From Ralstonia insidiosa (GTDB lineage Bacteria > Pseudomonadota > Gammaproteobacteria > Burkholderiales > Burkholderiaceae), in NCBI RefSeq assembly GCF_008801405.1, contig NZ_VZPV01000001.1:2418001-2482000 (forward strand): a DNA stretch of 64,000 nucleotides. Direction: 5' to 3'. Both the position numbers and the translations under genes were made by a program. Shown here piece after piece: positions 51,624 through 59,838 of this stretch (the stretch's first letter is position 1; each line of letters begins with the position of its first letter). A model generated the notes under the pieces. It ran no database searches, was not told the DNA's origin, and worked only from the letters and a program-made list of their open reading frames with translations.

Positions 51624-52561
51624 GTTCGGACATCAAGCGCCGTGCTGTCGTCTTTGCGTATCACAACGTCGGCGTGCGCTGCCTGCGCGTGCTGGCGGCG
51701 CGCGGCATCCAGGTCGAACTCGTCGTCACGCACGAAGACAACGCCGCCGAGAACATCTGGTTTGGCAGCGTGCGCGCCACAGCACAGGAACTGGGCATTC
51801 CGTTCATCACGCCGGAGAACGCGAACGGTGAAGACCTGCGCGCCCGCATCGCCGCCATCGCGCCGGACTTCATCTTTTCGTTCTACTACCGGCACATGAT
51901 CCCGATGTCGCTGTTGAACCTCGCCAAGTTTGGCGCGTTCAACATGCATGGATCGCTCCTGCCGAAGTACCGTGGCCGCGTGCCGATCAACTGGGCCGTC
52001 CTGCACGGCGAGACCGAAACCGGCGCCACCCTGCATGAGATGGTCGAAAAACCGGATGCCGGCTACATCGTCGACCAGACCATCGTGCCGATCCTGCCGG
52101 ACGATACGTCACACGAAGTGTTCGAGAAGGCCACCGTGGCCGCTGAACAAACCTTGTGGCGTGCACTGCCCGCGATGATTGCCGGACAGATTCCGCAGCA
52201 CCCGAACGTGCTCGCCAACGGCAGCTACTTCGGCGGCCGCAAGCCCGAAGACGGCCGTATCGACTGGTCAAAGCCTGCCCAGCAGGTCTACAACCTGATC
52301 CGTGCCGTCGCACCGCCCTACCCTGGTGCATTTACAGACGCCGGCAGCGAGCGCTATATCGTCGCCCGCGCCCGTCTGGCACATCAAACCTTCACGAATT
52401 TGCCCCCGGGCTTGCACGTCGTGGATAATGCGACGTTCGGCGTGTGCGGCGATGGGGGAGCCATTGCCATCCACGAGCTCTGGCGCGTCGATCCCAATGC
52501 TGCCGGCGGCACGTCCGTCGTGACCGCACAGCAGCTCGCCAGCCAGCTTGCCATCTCCTGA
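51620..52561 (+). CDS. UDP-L-Ara4N formyltransferase (ArnA N-terminal domain as a separate gene)
   Basis: A 313-residue formyltransferase. The catalytic set is clear: Asn and His in FNMHGSLLPKYRGRVPINW and the Asp of KPDAGYIVD; AIAPDFIFSFYYRHMIP is typical of the ArnA N-domain. It transfers a formyl group from 10-formyl-THF to UDP-L-Ara4N before ArnC. In E. coli this is fused to the decarboxylase; here it stands alone, followed by the decarboxylase gene after 16 bp. It overlaps arnC by four bases. Confidence 0.92.
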   Translation: MSSDIKRRAVVFAYHNVGVRCLRVLAARGIQVELVVTHEDNAAENIWFGSVRATAQELGIPFITPENANGEDLRARIAAIAPDFIFSFYYRHMIPMSLLNLAKFGAFNMHGSLLPKYRGRVPINWAVLHGETETGATLHEMVEKPDAGYIVDQTIVPILPDDTSHEVFEKATVAAEQTLWRALPAMIAGQIPQHPNVLANGSYFGGRKPEDGRIDWSKPAQQVYNLIRAVAPPYPGAFTDAGSERYIVARARLAHQTFTNLPPGLHVVDNATFGVCGDGGAIAIHELWRVDPNAAGGTSVVTAQQLASQLAIS

Positions 52562-52577
52562 TCTTGAGTTTGCCTTC

Positions 52578-53636
52578 ATGAAAAAAGTACTGATCCTCGG
52601 CGTCAACGGCTTCATCGGCCACCACCTGTCCAAGCGCATCCTGGAGACCACCGACTGGGAGGTCTATGGCATGGACATGCAGACCGAGCGTCTGGGCGAC
52701 CTGGTCAACCACCCGCGCATGCACTTCTTCGAAGGTGACATCACCATCAACAAGGAGTGGGTTGAGTATCACGTGAAGAAATGCGACGTGATCCTGCCGC
52801 TGGTGGCCATCGCCACGCCGTCGACGTACGTCAAAGACCCGCTGCGCGTGTTCGAGCTGGACTTTGAAGCCAACCTGCCGATCGTGCGTTCGGCCGCCAA
52901 GTACAAGAAGCACCTGGTCTTCCCGTCGACCTCCGAGGTCTACGGCATGTGCACCGATTCGGAATTCGATCCGGAAGCTTCGTCGCTGGTCTACGGCCCG
53001 ATCAACAAGCCGCGTTGGATCTACGCGTGCTCCAAGCAGCTGATGGACCGCGTGATCTGGGGCTACGGCATGGAAGGCCTGAACTTCACGCTGTTCCGCC
53101 CGTTCAACTGGATCGGCCCGGGCCTGGACTCGATCTATACCCCGAAGGAAGGTTCGTCGCGCGTCGTGACGCAGTTCCTCGGCCACATCGTGCGCGGCGA
53201 GAACATCAAGCTCGTCGACGGCGGCAGCCAAAAGCGCGCCTTCACGTACATCGATGACGGCATTGACGCGCTGGTGCGCATCATCGCCAACAAGGATGGC
53301 GTGGCTTCGGGCAAGATCTACAACATCGGCAACCCGTCGAACAACTACTCGGTGCGCGAGCTGGCCAACATGATGCTGGAGCAAGCCGCCAAGATCGACG
53401 AGTACAAGGACACCGCTAAGCAAGTCCAACTGGTGGAAACGACCTCCGGCGCCTACTACGGCAACGGCTACCAGGACGTGCAGAACCGCGTGCCGAAGAT
53501 CGCCAACACCATGGACGAACTCGGCTGGAAGCCGACCACCACGATGCAGGACGCGCTGGCGAACATCTTCGAAGCGTATCGCATGCACGTGGCCGACGCC
53601 CGCAGCCTGGTCGAAGAAGGCAACGGCAACAAGTAA
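52578..53636 (+). CDS. UDP-glucuronate decarboxylase/oxidase (ArnA C-terminal domain as a separate gene)
   Basis: A 352-residue short-chain dehydrogenase. NAD motif LGVNGFIGHH (residues 6-15) and the catalytic STSEVYG, with Tyr and Lys in WIYACSKQLMD, are present. It oxidises UDP-glucuronate and decarboxylates it to the 4-keto-pentose used by ArnB. PFNWIGPGLDSIYTPKEGSS is a conserved ArnA segment. The start at 52578 is chosen because the NAD motif follows immediately. It lies between the formyltransferase and arnD. Confidence 0.93.
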   Translation: MKKVLILGVNGFIGHHLSKRILETTDWEVYGMDMQTERLGDLVNHPRMHFFEGDITINKEWVEYHVKKCDVILPLVAIATPSTYVKDPLRVFELDFEANLPIVRSAAKYKKHLVFPSTSEVYGMCTDSEFDPEASSLVYGPINKPRWIYACSKQLMDRVIWGYGMEGLNFTLFRPFNWIGPGLDSIYTPKEGSSRVVTQFLGHIVRGENIKLVDGGSQKRAFTYIDDGIDALVRIIANKDGVASGKIYNIGNPSNNYSVRELANMMLEQAAKIDEYKDTAKQVQLVETTSGAYYGNGYQDVQNRVPKIANTMDELGWKPTTTMQDALANIFEAYRMHVADARSLVEEGNGNK

Positions 53637-53667
53637 GCAACAGCAAAGCACCACCCCGCGCAGGTTC

Positions 53668-54561
53668 ATGGCCCTCATCGTCCTCAAGATCGACGTCGAC
53701 ACCCTGCGCGGCACCCGCGAAGGCGTGCCCAATCTCTCGCGCATGCTTCGTGAGCACGAGGCAGGCGCGACCTTCCTCTTCAGCCTTGGCCCGGATCACA
53801 CCGGCTGGGCGCTGCGCCGGGCATTCCGCCCCGGCTTCCTGAAAAAGGTTTCCCGCACGTCCGTGGTCGAGCACTACGGCTTGCGCACGCTGATGTACGG
53901 CGTGCTGCTGCCCGGCCCCGACATCGGCCGCAAGGCTGCCGCAGAGATGCGTGCGATTGCCGAGGCAGGTTTCGAGACCGGCATCCACACGTGGGACCAC
54001 GTGCTCTGGCAAGACAACGTCCGCGAGCGCGATGCCGCCTGGACGGCCCGCCAGATGGGCGCCTCACACAAGCGCTTTGCCGAGATCTTCGGTCATGCGC
54101 CGGTCACACACGGCGCCGCTGGTTGGCAGATGAACGACCACGCCTTCCGCCAGATCGACGCCTGGAGCATGGCCTACGCTTCAGACGGCCGCGGCACGCA
54201 TCCGTACATCCCAAGCGTTGACGGTCAGGCACTGAACCACGTCCAATTGCCGACCACGCTTCCGACGCTGGATGAACTCATCGGTGTGGATGACCTGACG
54301 ACAGAAACCGTCGCCCGGCACATCCTGAAGATGACCGAATCCGATCGCGACCAAGTGTTTACCTTGCATGCGGAGCTTGAAGGGCAGAAACTCGCCCCGA
54401 TCTTCCGCGAGTTGCTGCAAGGCTGGCGTGCGCAAGGCCATCGGCTGGCATCGATGGGCGACTACTACGCGACGCTCGATCGCAGCACCCTGCCCGTGCA
54501 GCCCGTCACGTGGGGCGAAGTTGCCGGCCGCAGCGGCAGCCTGATCGTTCAGCCGGCCTGA
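53668..54561 (+). CDS. arnD: 4-deoxy-4-formamido-L-arabinose-phosphoundecaprenol deformylase ArnD
   Basis: A 297-residue polysaccharide-deacetylase (NodB-fold) family protein. LKIDVDTLRGTREGVPNL opens with the metal-binding Asp pair; GIHTWDHVLWQD has the metal histidines; ASDGRGTHPY and HAELEGQKL close the fold. It removes the formyl group before ArnT. It is the last gene of the arn run; 95 bp separate it from bcp. Confidence 0.93.
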   Translation: MALIVLKIDVDTLRGTREGVPNLSRMLREHEAGATFLFSLGPDHTGWALRRAFRPGFLKKVSRTSVVEHYGLRTLMYGVLLPGPDIGRKAAAEMRAIAEAGFETGIHTWDHVLWQDNVRERDAAWTARQMGASHKRFAEIFGHAPVTHGAAGWQMNDHAFRQIDAWSMAYASDGRGTHPYIPSVDGQALNHVQLPTTLPTLDELIGVDDLTTETVARHILKMTESDRDQVFTLHAELEGQKLAPIFRELLQGWRAQGHRLASMGDYYATLDRSTLPVQPVTWGEVAGRSGSLIVQPA

Positions 54562-54656
54562 TTGCTCTGGGCTCCGGTTCGGCGGCGGGCGCCGTGTTTC
54601 AGCCTTGCCCGTCCACGAGTTTCCTGTCTCTCCCCCGCGGTTTTCCGGAACACACC

Positions 54657-55121
54657 ATGCCCGTCACCCTCGACAAGCCTCTTCCCGATTTCTCCGCGCC
54701 GGCCACCAGCGGCGTCACGTTCTCGCCGGCGTCGCAGCATGGCAAGATCGTCGTGCTGTATTTCTATCCGAAGGACAACACGCCCGGCTGTACCACCGAG
54801 GCAATGAATTTCCGTGACCAGTACGACGCCTTTGAAGCGGCCGGCGCCGTCGTGTTCGGCATCTCGCGTGACAGCCTGAAGTCGCACGAGAACTTCAAGG
54901 CCAAGCTGGAGATGCCCTTCGAGCTGATCTCCGACACCGACGAAGCCGTCTGCAATCTCTTCGACACCATCAAGATGAAGAAGATGTATGGCAAGGATGT
55001 GCGCGGCATCGAGCGCAGCACGTTCCTGGTCGATGCCAAAGGCGTGTTGCGCAAAGAATGGCGCGGCGTGAAGGTGCCCAACCATGTGGATGATGTTCTG
55101 GCGGCAGTGCGCGCGCTGTAA
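54657..55121 (+). CDS. bcp: Peroxiredoxin, BCP/PrxQ family
   Basis: A 154-residue thiol peroxidase. FYPKDNTPGCTTEAMNFRDQ has the peroxidatic Cys45; position 50, Cys in E. coli BCP, is Met here. A second cysteine at 99 (EAVCNLFD) could act as resolving residue, as in some other BCP proteins. It reduces peroxides and lipid hydroperoxides with thioredoxin. The start at 54657 is the ATG at the family start. A terminator follows at 55148-55175. Confidence 0.93.
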   Translation: MPVTLDKPLPDFSAPATSGVTFSPASQHGKIVVLYFYPKDNTPGCTTEAMNFRDQYDAFEAAGAVVFGISRDSLKSHENFKAKLEMPFELISDTDEAVCNLFDTIKMKKMYGKDVRGIERSTFLVDAKGVLRKEWRGVKVPNHVDDVLAAVRAL

Positions 55122-55147
55122 TCGCGCTTGTCACCCATGAGTCACCA

Positions 55148-55175
55148 AAGCGCCGCGCGGGGCACAACGGCGCTT
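55148..55175 (+). terminator. Terminator after bcp
   Basis: AAGCGCCG (55148-55155) pairs with CGGCGCTT (55168-55175) over a 12-base loop and is followed by GCTTTTG. The T tract is short, so efficiency is uncertain; it sits 27 bp after the bcp stop. Confidence 0.65.
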
Positions 55176-55249
55176 GCTTTTGTGCCAGTTTCGCGTGGCC
55201 GCAACGCGACACCACACGTCACATGTGACAGATTGCAAATCACAAACGC

Positions 55250-55457
55250 TTCCGATACAGTCGGAACCGATGAGTACGAAATCCGGATGCCATTCCGATT
55301 GCCCACGACGGTACCGGCGGCCAAGTTGGCCTGATACCGCATCGGCGTTTTCCCCAGCAGCAAGGCTGGGCAGAACGTCCGAATCGTGCAACTTGCTGTG
55401 GCGCTCGTGGTACCCACCTAGGCCGCCCCACCTCTCGCAGGTCATGGCGGCTTTTTT
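55250..55457 (+). ncRNA. Structured intergenic RNA candidate between bcp and phoH
   Basis: Several helices follow each other. TTCCGA/TCGGAA (55250-55255, 55261-55266) is a perfect hairpin. CCGATG/CATCGG (55267-55272, 55340-55345) encloses CGGTA/TACCG (55309-55313, 55335-55339) and a GGCC/GGCC tip. CGTT/AACG (55346-55349, 55374-55377) encloses CCCAGC/GCTGGG (55353-55358, 55365-55370). It ends at a strong terminator (55422-55457). A 12-bp palindrome GTCACATGTGAC (55218-55229) and TTGCAA lie just upstream where a promoter would be. It does not match 6S, 4.5S, tmRNA or RNase P landmarks. A phoH leader is the alternative; no strong coding frame is seen. Confidence 0.4.
55422..55457 (+). terminator. 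Rho-independent terminator upstream of phoH
   Basis: GCCGCC (55422-55427) pairs with GGCGGC (55446-55451), with an inner ACCT/AGGT helix, and six T follow (55452-55457). It lies 300 bp after bcp, which already has its own terminator, and 129 bp before phoH, so it ends a separate transcript or attenuates phoH. Confidence 0.8.
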
Positions 55458-55585
55458 GTGGCTGTCGTTCATGCGCACCTGTGAGCGCCGCGGCGGCCCG
55501 TTCCCACATGTTTTCCACCAGCATCGCCCCGCCATGAGCGGGCGCGGTGTTTCGTCGTTGTTCCCTCCAGAGAGGTAATCTAAGC

Positions 55586-57313
55586 ATGCCGCTGCCGACC
55601 ATGCCCACCCAGCCAGCCCAATTGCTAGACCCGGCTGAATTCAAGCCTTTCGGCAAAGCCGGAAAGCCCAAGGCGGGTCAGGAACCTCGAAAACCGGTAC
55701 CCGCGCTGGAGCGCGAGGCGCTGTCCGAAACCGGCCGTGCACAACCGAAACGTGCGACCGGCAGCACGGCCCGGGCCCGTTCAGGCGAAGCTTCGCCGAT
55801 GGCCAAGGAAGACGCCCGCCAGCGTCCGACCGTCGCTACCAAGACCGTCGACAAGGTGCCCACCACCGACAAGTCGACCGAAACCGCTGCCCGCCGCCGC
55901 GCCCGTCGCGACGAGGGCCCGACCAAGCTGTTTGTGCTCGATACCAACGTGCTGATGCATGATCCGTCGTCGCTCTTCCGCTTTGAAGAACACGACGTCT
56001 ATCTGCCGATGATGACGTTGGAGGAATTGGACAACCACAAGAAGGGCATGAGCGAAGTCGCGCGCAACGCACGCACGGTCAGCCGCACGCTTGACCAGTT
56101 GGTTGCCGGCACCGACGGCGTGATGGACGAAGGCCTGCCGCTCGAAAAACTGGGTAACCGCGATGCGCAAGGCCGTCTGTTCTTCCAGACGCGCCTGAAC
56201 GACATCAAGCTGCCCGACGGCCTGCCGCAGGGCAAAGCCGACAATCAGATCCTGGGCGTGGTGGCCGCGCTGCAGCAGCAGCGCCCGGATCGCAACGTCG
56301 TGCTGGTGTCGAAAGACATCAACATGCGGATCAAGGCGCGCGCGCTCGGCCTGCCAGCAGAGGACTATTTCAACGACCGTGTGCTGGAAGACACCGACCT
56401 GCTCTACAGCGGTGTGATGGCCCTGCCCGCCGATTTCTGGCAAAAGCACGGCAAGAACATCGAGAGCTGGCAGGACCCGAAGACGGGTACGACGTTCTAT
56501 CGCCTGTCAGGCCCGCTGGTGCCGTCGTTCCTGGTCAACCAGTTCGTCTTCTTGGAGCCGAATGACGGCAGCCTGCCGCTGTACGCGCAGGTCAAGGAGC
56601 TGAACGGCAAAACCGCCGTGCTGCAGACGCTCAAGGACTACACGCACCAGAAGAACAACGTCTGGGGCGTGACCGCGCGCAACCGCGAGCAGAACTTCGC
56701 GCTGAACCTGTTGATGCACCCTGAGGTGGATTTCGTCACGCTGCTGGGCTCGGCCGGCACGGGCAAGACGCTGCTGGCGCTGGCTGCAGGCCTGGAACAG
56801 GTGCTGGACCAGAAGCTCTACAACGAGATCATCATCACGCGCGCCACGGTGCCTGTGGGTGAAGACATCGGCTTCCTGCCTGGCACGGAAGAAGAGAAGA
56901 TGCAGCCGTGGATGGGCGCCTTCGATGACAACCTCGAAGTCCTGCAGAAGTCCGACGACAACGCCGGTGAATGGGGCCGCGCTGCCACGCAAGAGCTGAT
57001 CCGCTCGCGCATCAAGGTCAAGAGCATGAACTTCATGCGCGGCCGCACCTTCGTCAACAAGTTCCTCATCATCGACGAGGCACAGAACCTGACGCCCAAG
57101 CAGATGAAGACGTTGGTTACGCGCGCGGGCCCGGGCACCAAGATCATCTGCCTGGGGAACATCGCGCAGATCGACACGCCGTACCTGACGGAAGGTTCGT
57201 CCGGCTTGACGTACGTGGTGGATCGCTTCAAGGGCTGGAGCCACAGCGGTCACATTACGCTGGCGCGCGGCGAGCGTTCGCGACTCGCAGATCACGCGTC
57301 GGACGTGCTGTAA
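55586..57313 (+). CDS. PIN-PhoH fusion protein (PhoH family ATPase)
   Basis: A 575-residue protein. After a basic, disordered N-terminus (1-110), the PIN nuclease domain starts at LFVLDTNVLMHD (about 115-126, Asp119) and continues with MTLEELDNHKKG and VLVSKDINMR. The PhoH ATPase domain (about 365-575) carries Walker A GSAGTGKT (388-395) and FLIIDEAQNLTPKQMK. PIN-PhoH proteins (PhoH2 type) act as RNA helicases with RNase activity. The start at 55586 has AGAGAGG upstream. It is followed by a terminator (57359-57385), so it is monocistronic. Confidence 0.93.
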   Translation: MPLPTMPTQPAQLLDPAEFKPFGKAGKPKAGQEPRKPVPALEREALSETGRAQPKRATGSTARARSGEASPMAKEDARQRPTVATKTVDKVPTTDKSTETAARRRARRDEGPTKLFVLDTNVLMHDPSSLFRFEEHDVYLPMMTLEELDNHKKGMSEVARNARTVSRTLDQLVAGTDGVMDEGLPLEKLGNRDAQGRLFFQTRLNDIKLPDGLPQGKADNQILGVVAALQQQRPDRNVVLVSKDINMRIKARALGLPAEDYFNDRVLEDTDLLYSGVMALPADFWQKHGKNIESWQDPKTGTTFYRLSGPLVPSFLVNQFVFLEPNDGSLPLYAQVKELNGKTAVLQTLKDYTHQKNNVWGVTARNREQNFALNLLMHPEVDFVTLLGSAGTGKTLLALAAGLEQVLDQKLYNEIIITRATVPVGEDIGFLPGTEEEKMQPWMGAFDDNLEVLQKSDDNAGEWGRAATQELIRSRIKVKSMNFMRGRTFVNKFLIIDEAQNLTPKQMKTLVTRAGPGTKIICLGNIAQIDTPYLTEGSSGLTYVVDRFKGWSHSGHITLARGERSRLADHASDVL

Positions 57314-57358
57314 CCGCCATACAGCGACGGGTTCGCCCGTCGCCAACTGTTGTGCCAC

Positions 57359-57385
57359 AAGGCCGTGCAATTGCGCGGCCTTTTT
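57359..57385 (+). terminator. Terminator after phoH
   Basis: AAGGCCG (57359-57365) pairs with CGGCCTT (57376-57382) over a 10-base loop and is followed by TTTC, giving TTTTT at 57381-57385. It lies 46 bp after the phoH stop. Confidence 0.85.
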
Positions 57386-57432
57386 CTTGCTGCATAGTCC
57401 TTGCCGTTCATTCACCTACAGGAGGCTCGACG

Positions 57433-57858
57433 ATGTTCATGCAGCGAAATCCGCAGTTCCGCACGCGCTCGACACTACCCTGGGTCGCGCTGGCAATGCT
57501 GTTGTCTGCCAGCGCGTCCACCGCGCAGGGCAAGAACCTCACGCCGCAGACCGCCGGTCAGATCAGCTACGTCTGTGGTGGCGTTGCCCAGGATGAACAA
57601 CAGGCCTTGAACGCCGAAGCACGCAACTACAACTTGTCTCTGTTGTTTACGCAGGGGCCGAGCGGCGAATACCTCGCCGACGTTCACGTTCAAATCACCC
57701 GACACGGGAAGGAAGTCGCCAGCTTCCGCGCCGATGGCCCGCGCTGCCTGATCAAGGCACCGCCCGCCAGCTATAACGTCATCGCCAGCTACCAGGGCAC
57801 CACCAAGCGCGTCACGGTGCAGACTGGCAGTACGCGTAACGTGCAGTTGCGCTGGTAA
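57433..57858 (+). CDS. Secreted hypothetical protein with a carboxypeptidase-regulatory-like domain
   Basis: A 141-residue protein with a Sec signal (MFMQRNPQFRTRSTLPWVAL and a hydrophobic core, cleavage near ASTAQG). The mature part has two Cys (YVCGG, PRCLIKA) that could form a disulfide, and the strand pattern SGEYLADVHVQITRHGKEV, then PPASYNVIASYQGTTKRVTVQ, resembles a carboxypeptidase-regulatory-like beta fold. AGGAGG upstream fits the ATG at 57433. Periplasmic location predicted; function unknown. It stands alone between phoH and the NlpC gene. Confidence 0.8.
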   Translation: MFMQRNPQFRTRSTLPWVALAMLLSASASTAQGKNLTPQTAGQISYVCGGVAQDEQQALNAEARNYNLSLLFTQGPSGEYLADVHVQITRHGKEVASFRADGPRCLIKAPPASYNVIASYQGTTKRVTVQTGSTRNVQLRW

Positions 57859-58022
57859 CACCCGCCCGAAAACCGCGACGCCATGGGAGGAAATTCTGCA
57901 GACCCGCACCCCGCTTGGCGTTGCGCCTCACCAACACGCCGCGTGGCCTGCGTCGGCCCGAATTTGGCATTTGGGGCGCCGAACGCATAGCATGCGAGCT
58001 ATCCGGACTTTCCTGATGGCGC

Positions 58023-58742
58023 ATGCTGACGCGGCACAGTTCTCCTCATGGCAACACCCGACTGGCAGGCGCTGCCCTGCTGGCGCTGGCATGCCTGCTG
58101 TCCGCCTGTTCATCGACGCCTACCCGCTCCACCGCCTCGCGCGATACCACCGGACTGCGCACACGCGGCGCCACGGTCAACGATCCGAGCGCAGGGCTGG
58201 AGGAGATCTCCATTGAAGCGATGGCGCTGGTCGGTACGCCTTACCGCTACGGCGGCAATACGCCCGACACCGGCTTCGATTGCAGCGGACTCGTGCGCTA
58301 CGTCGTGCAGCGCGCCGCCTCGGTCAATCTGCCCCGTACCGCTGCCGAGATGGGCCGTCGCGGTACCTCGCTGGAACGCCGCGACGTGGCCTCGGGCGAC
58401 CTCGTTTTCTTCAACACCACGGGCCAGCCGAACTCGCACGTCGGCATCTACGTTGGCCAGAATCGGTTTGTGCATGCACCGGCTACCGGCGGCACGGTCC
58501 GTCTGGAGGACATGACCAAGTCCTACTGGGCGAGCCGCTACATGGGTGCACGCCGCGTGGTGGCGGTCGGCAATCTGCCGGATGCCCCTGCGCCTGCAGT
58601 CACGCCGATCCCGGCAGCACCTGCCGCACCAGCACGGATGATCGACGACGACCCGCTGGGCGCCCTCGCCCGCGCACGCAGCACACCGTCCAACACCGTA
58701 CCTGTGGACGACGATCCCATCGCCCGCTTCGCCACGCAATAG
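58023..58742 (+). CDS. NlpC/P60 family lipoprotein (murein endopeptidase-like)
   Basis: A 239-residue lipoprotein. The lipobox LLSAC puts the lipid on Cys29. The NlpC/P60 domain (about 65-190) has the catalytic Cys87 in FDCSGLVRY, a His in NSHVGIYVG and a second polar residue near VHAPATGG, as in Spr (MepS) and related peptidoglycan endopeptidases. The tail past 195 is rich in Ala and Pro. It probably cleaves peptide cross-links in the cell wall. A terminator follows at 58764-58790. Confidence 0.93.
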   Translation: MLTRHSSPHGNTRLAGAALLALACLLSACSSTPTRSTASRDTTGLRTRGATVNDPSAGLEEISIEAMALVGTPYRYGGNTPDTGFDCSGLVRYVVQRAASVNLPRTAAEMGRRGTSLERRDVASGDLVFFNTTGQPNSHVGIYVGQNRFVHAPATGGTVRLEDMTKSYWASRYMGARRVVAVGNLPDAPAPAVTPIPAAPAAPARMIDDDPLGALARARSTPSNTVPVDDDPIARFATQ

Positions 58743-58763
58743 CGCGCCGGCACGTCCAAAACA

Positions 58764-58790
58764 AAACGCCCACCAATTTGGTGGGCGTTT
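58764..58790. terminator. Bidirectional terminator between the NlpC gene and pit
   Basis: AAACGCCCACC (58764-58774) pairs with GGTGGGCGTTT (58780-58790) around a short loop. It is A-rich before the stem and ends in GTTTCGCTTT, so it can serve both convergent genes. Confidence 0.85.
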
Positions 58791-58813
58791 CGCTTTACGC
58801 GTTGGCAATCGAT

Positions 58814-59824
58814 TTACAGCACGTGCCGGCCGATCCACCAAGCAATCGCCGCCATGAACGCGGAAGCGGGAATCGTCAAAACCCACGCCCAGACGATATT
58901 GCCGGCGACACCCCAGCGTACGGCCGATGCCTTCTGCGCCGAGCCTACACCGACGATGGCGCCGGTGATCGTGTGCGTGGTCGACACAGGCACCCCCAGG
59001 GCCGACGCGAGGAACAGCGTCAGCGCACCACCAGTTTCTGCGCAGAAACCGCCCACCGGCTTGAGCTTGGTGATCTTCTGCCCCATGGTGCGCACGATGC
59101 GCCAGCCGCCCATCAGCGTGCCCATGCCGATCGCCACATAGCAGCAGACGATGACCCACACCGGCGGCTCTGCAGCCGTGGCCGACGCATAACCACCCGC
59201 GATCAGCAGCATCCAGATGATGCCGATGGTCTTCTGCGCGTCGTTGCCGCCATGGCCCAGGCTATAGAGCGACGCCGACAGCAGTTGCAGCCGCCGGAAC
59301 CACCGGTCCACCTTGGATGGCGGCGTTCGGAAGAACAACCACGACACCGCCACCATCAGGATCGACCCGAGAATAAAGCCCAGCAGCGGCGAAATCAGGA
59401 TGAAGGCAACAGTCTTGAGCAGACCGCTCGCCACCAGCGAGCCTGTGCCGGACTTGGCCACCGCCGCGCCGATCAAACCGCCGATCAACGCGTGCGATGA
59501 GCTAGACGGAATGCCGTAGTACCACGTGATGATGTTCCACGCGATGGCGCCCACCAGCGCCCCGAAGATGACGTAGTGGTCGACGATCGACGGATCGATC
59601 GTGTCCCGCCCCACCGTGGTTGCCACCTTGAGATGGAAGATGAAAATGGCGATCACGTTGCAGGCGGCGGCCATCGCCACTGCCTGCTGCGGTTTGAGCA
59701 CGCCGGTCGACACCACCGTAGCGATGGAGTTGGCCGCATCGTGAAAGCCGTTCATGAAGTCGAACACGATGGCCAATCCCACCAGCAGGACGACCACCCA
59801 AAGACTGATCTGAAGCGTATGCAT
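58814..59824 (-). CDS. pit: Low-affinity inorganic phosphate transporter (PiT family)
   Basis: A 336-residue inner-membrane symporter. FMNGFHDAANSIATVVSTG (about residues 23-41) and the repeat-related YSLGHGGNDAQKTIGI (about 197-212), together with VPVSTTHTITGAIVG, are the duplicated PiT signatures with the phosphate and cation site. Ten or so hydrophobic helices are present. It imports phosphate as a metal-phosphate complex with protons. DUF47 protein is encoded 14 bp upstream, as is usual. The start at 59824 is the ATG before TLQISLW. Confidence 0.94.
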   Translation of the reverse strand: MHTLQISLWVVVLLVGLAIVFDFMNGFHDAANSIATVVSTGVLKPQQAVAMAAACNVIAIFIFHLKVATTVGRDTIDPSIVDHYVIFGALVGAIAWNIITWYYGIPSSSSHALIGGLIGAAVAKSGTGSLVASGLLKTVAFILISPLLGFILGSILMVAVSWLFFRTPPSKVDRWFRRLQLLSASLYSLGHGGNDAQKTIGIIWMLLIAGGYASATAAEPPVWVIVCCYVAIGMGTLMGGWRIVRTMGQKITKLKPVGGFCAETGGALTLFLASALGVPVSTTHTITGAIVGVGSAQKASAVRWGVAGNIVWAWVLTIPASAFMAAIAWWIGRHVL

Positions 59825-59838
59825 GAGGCGTCGTCTCG

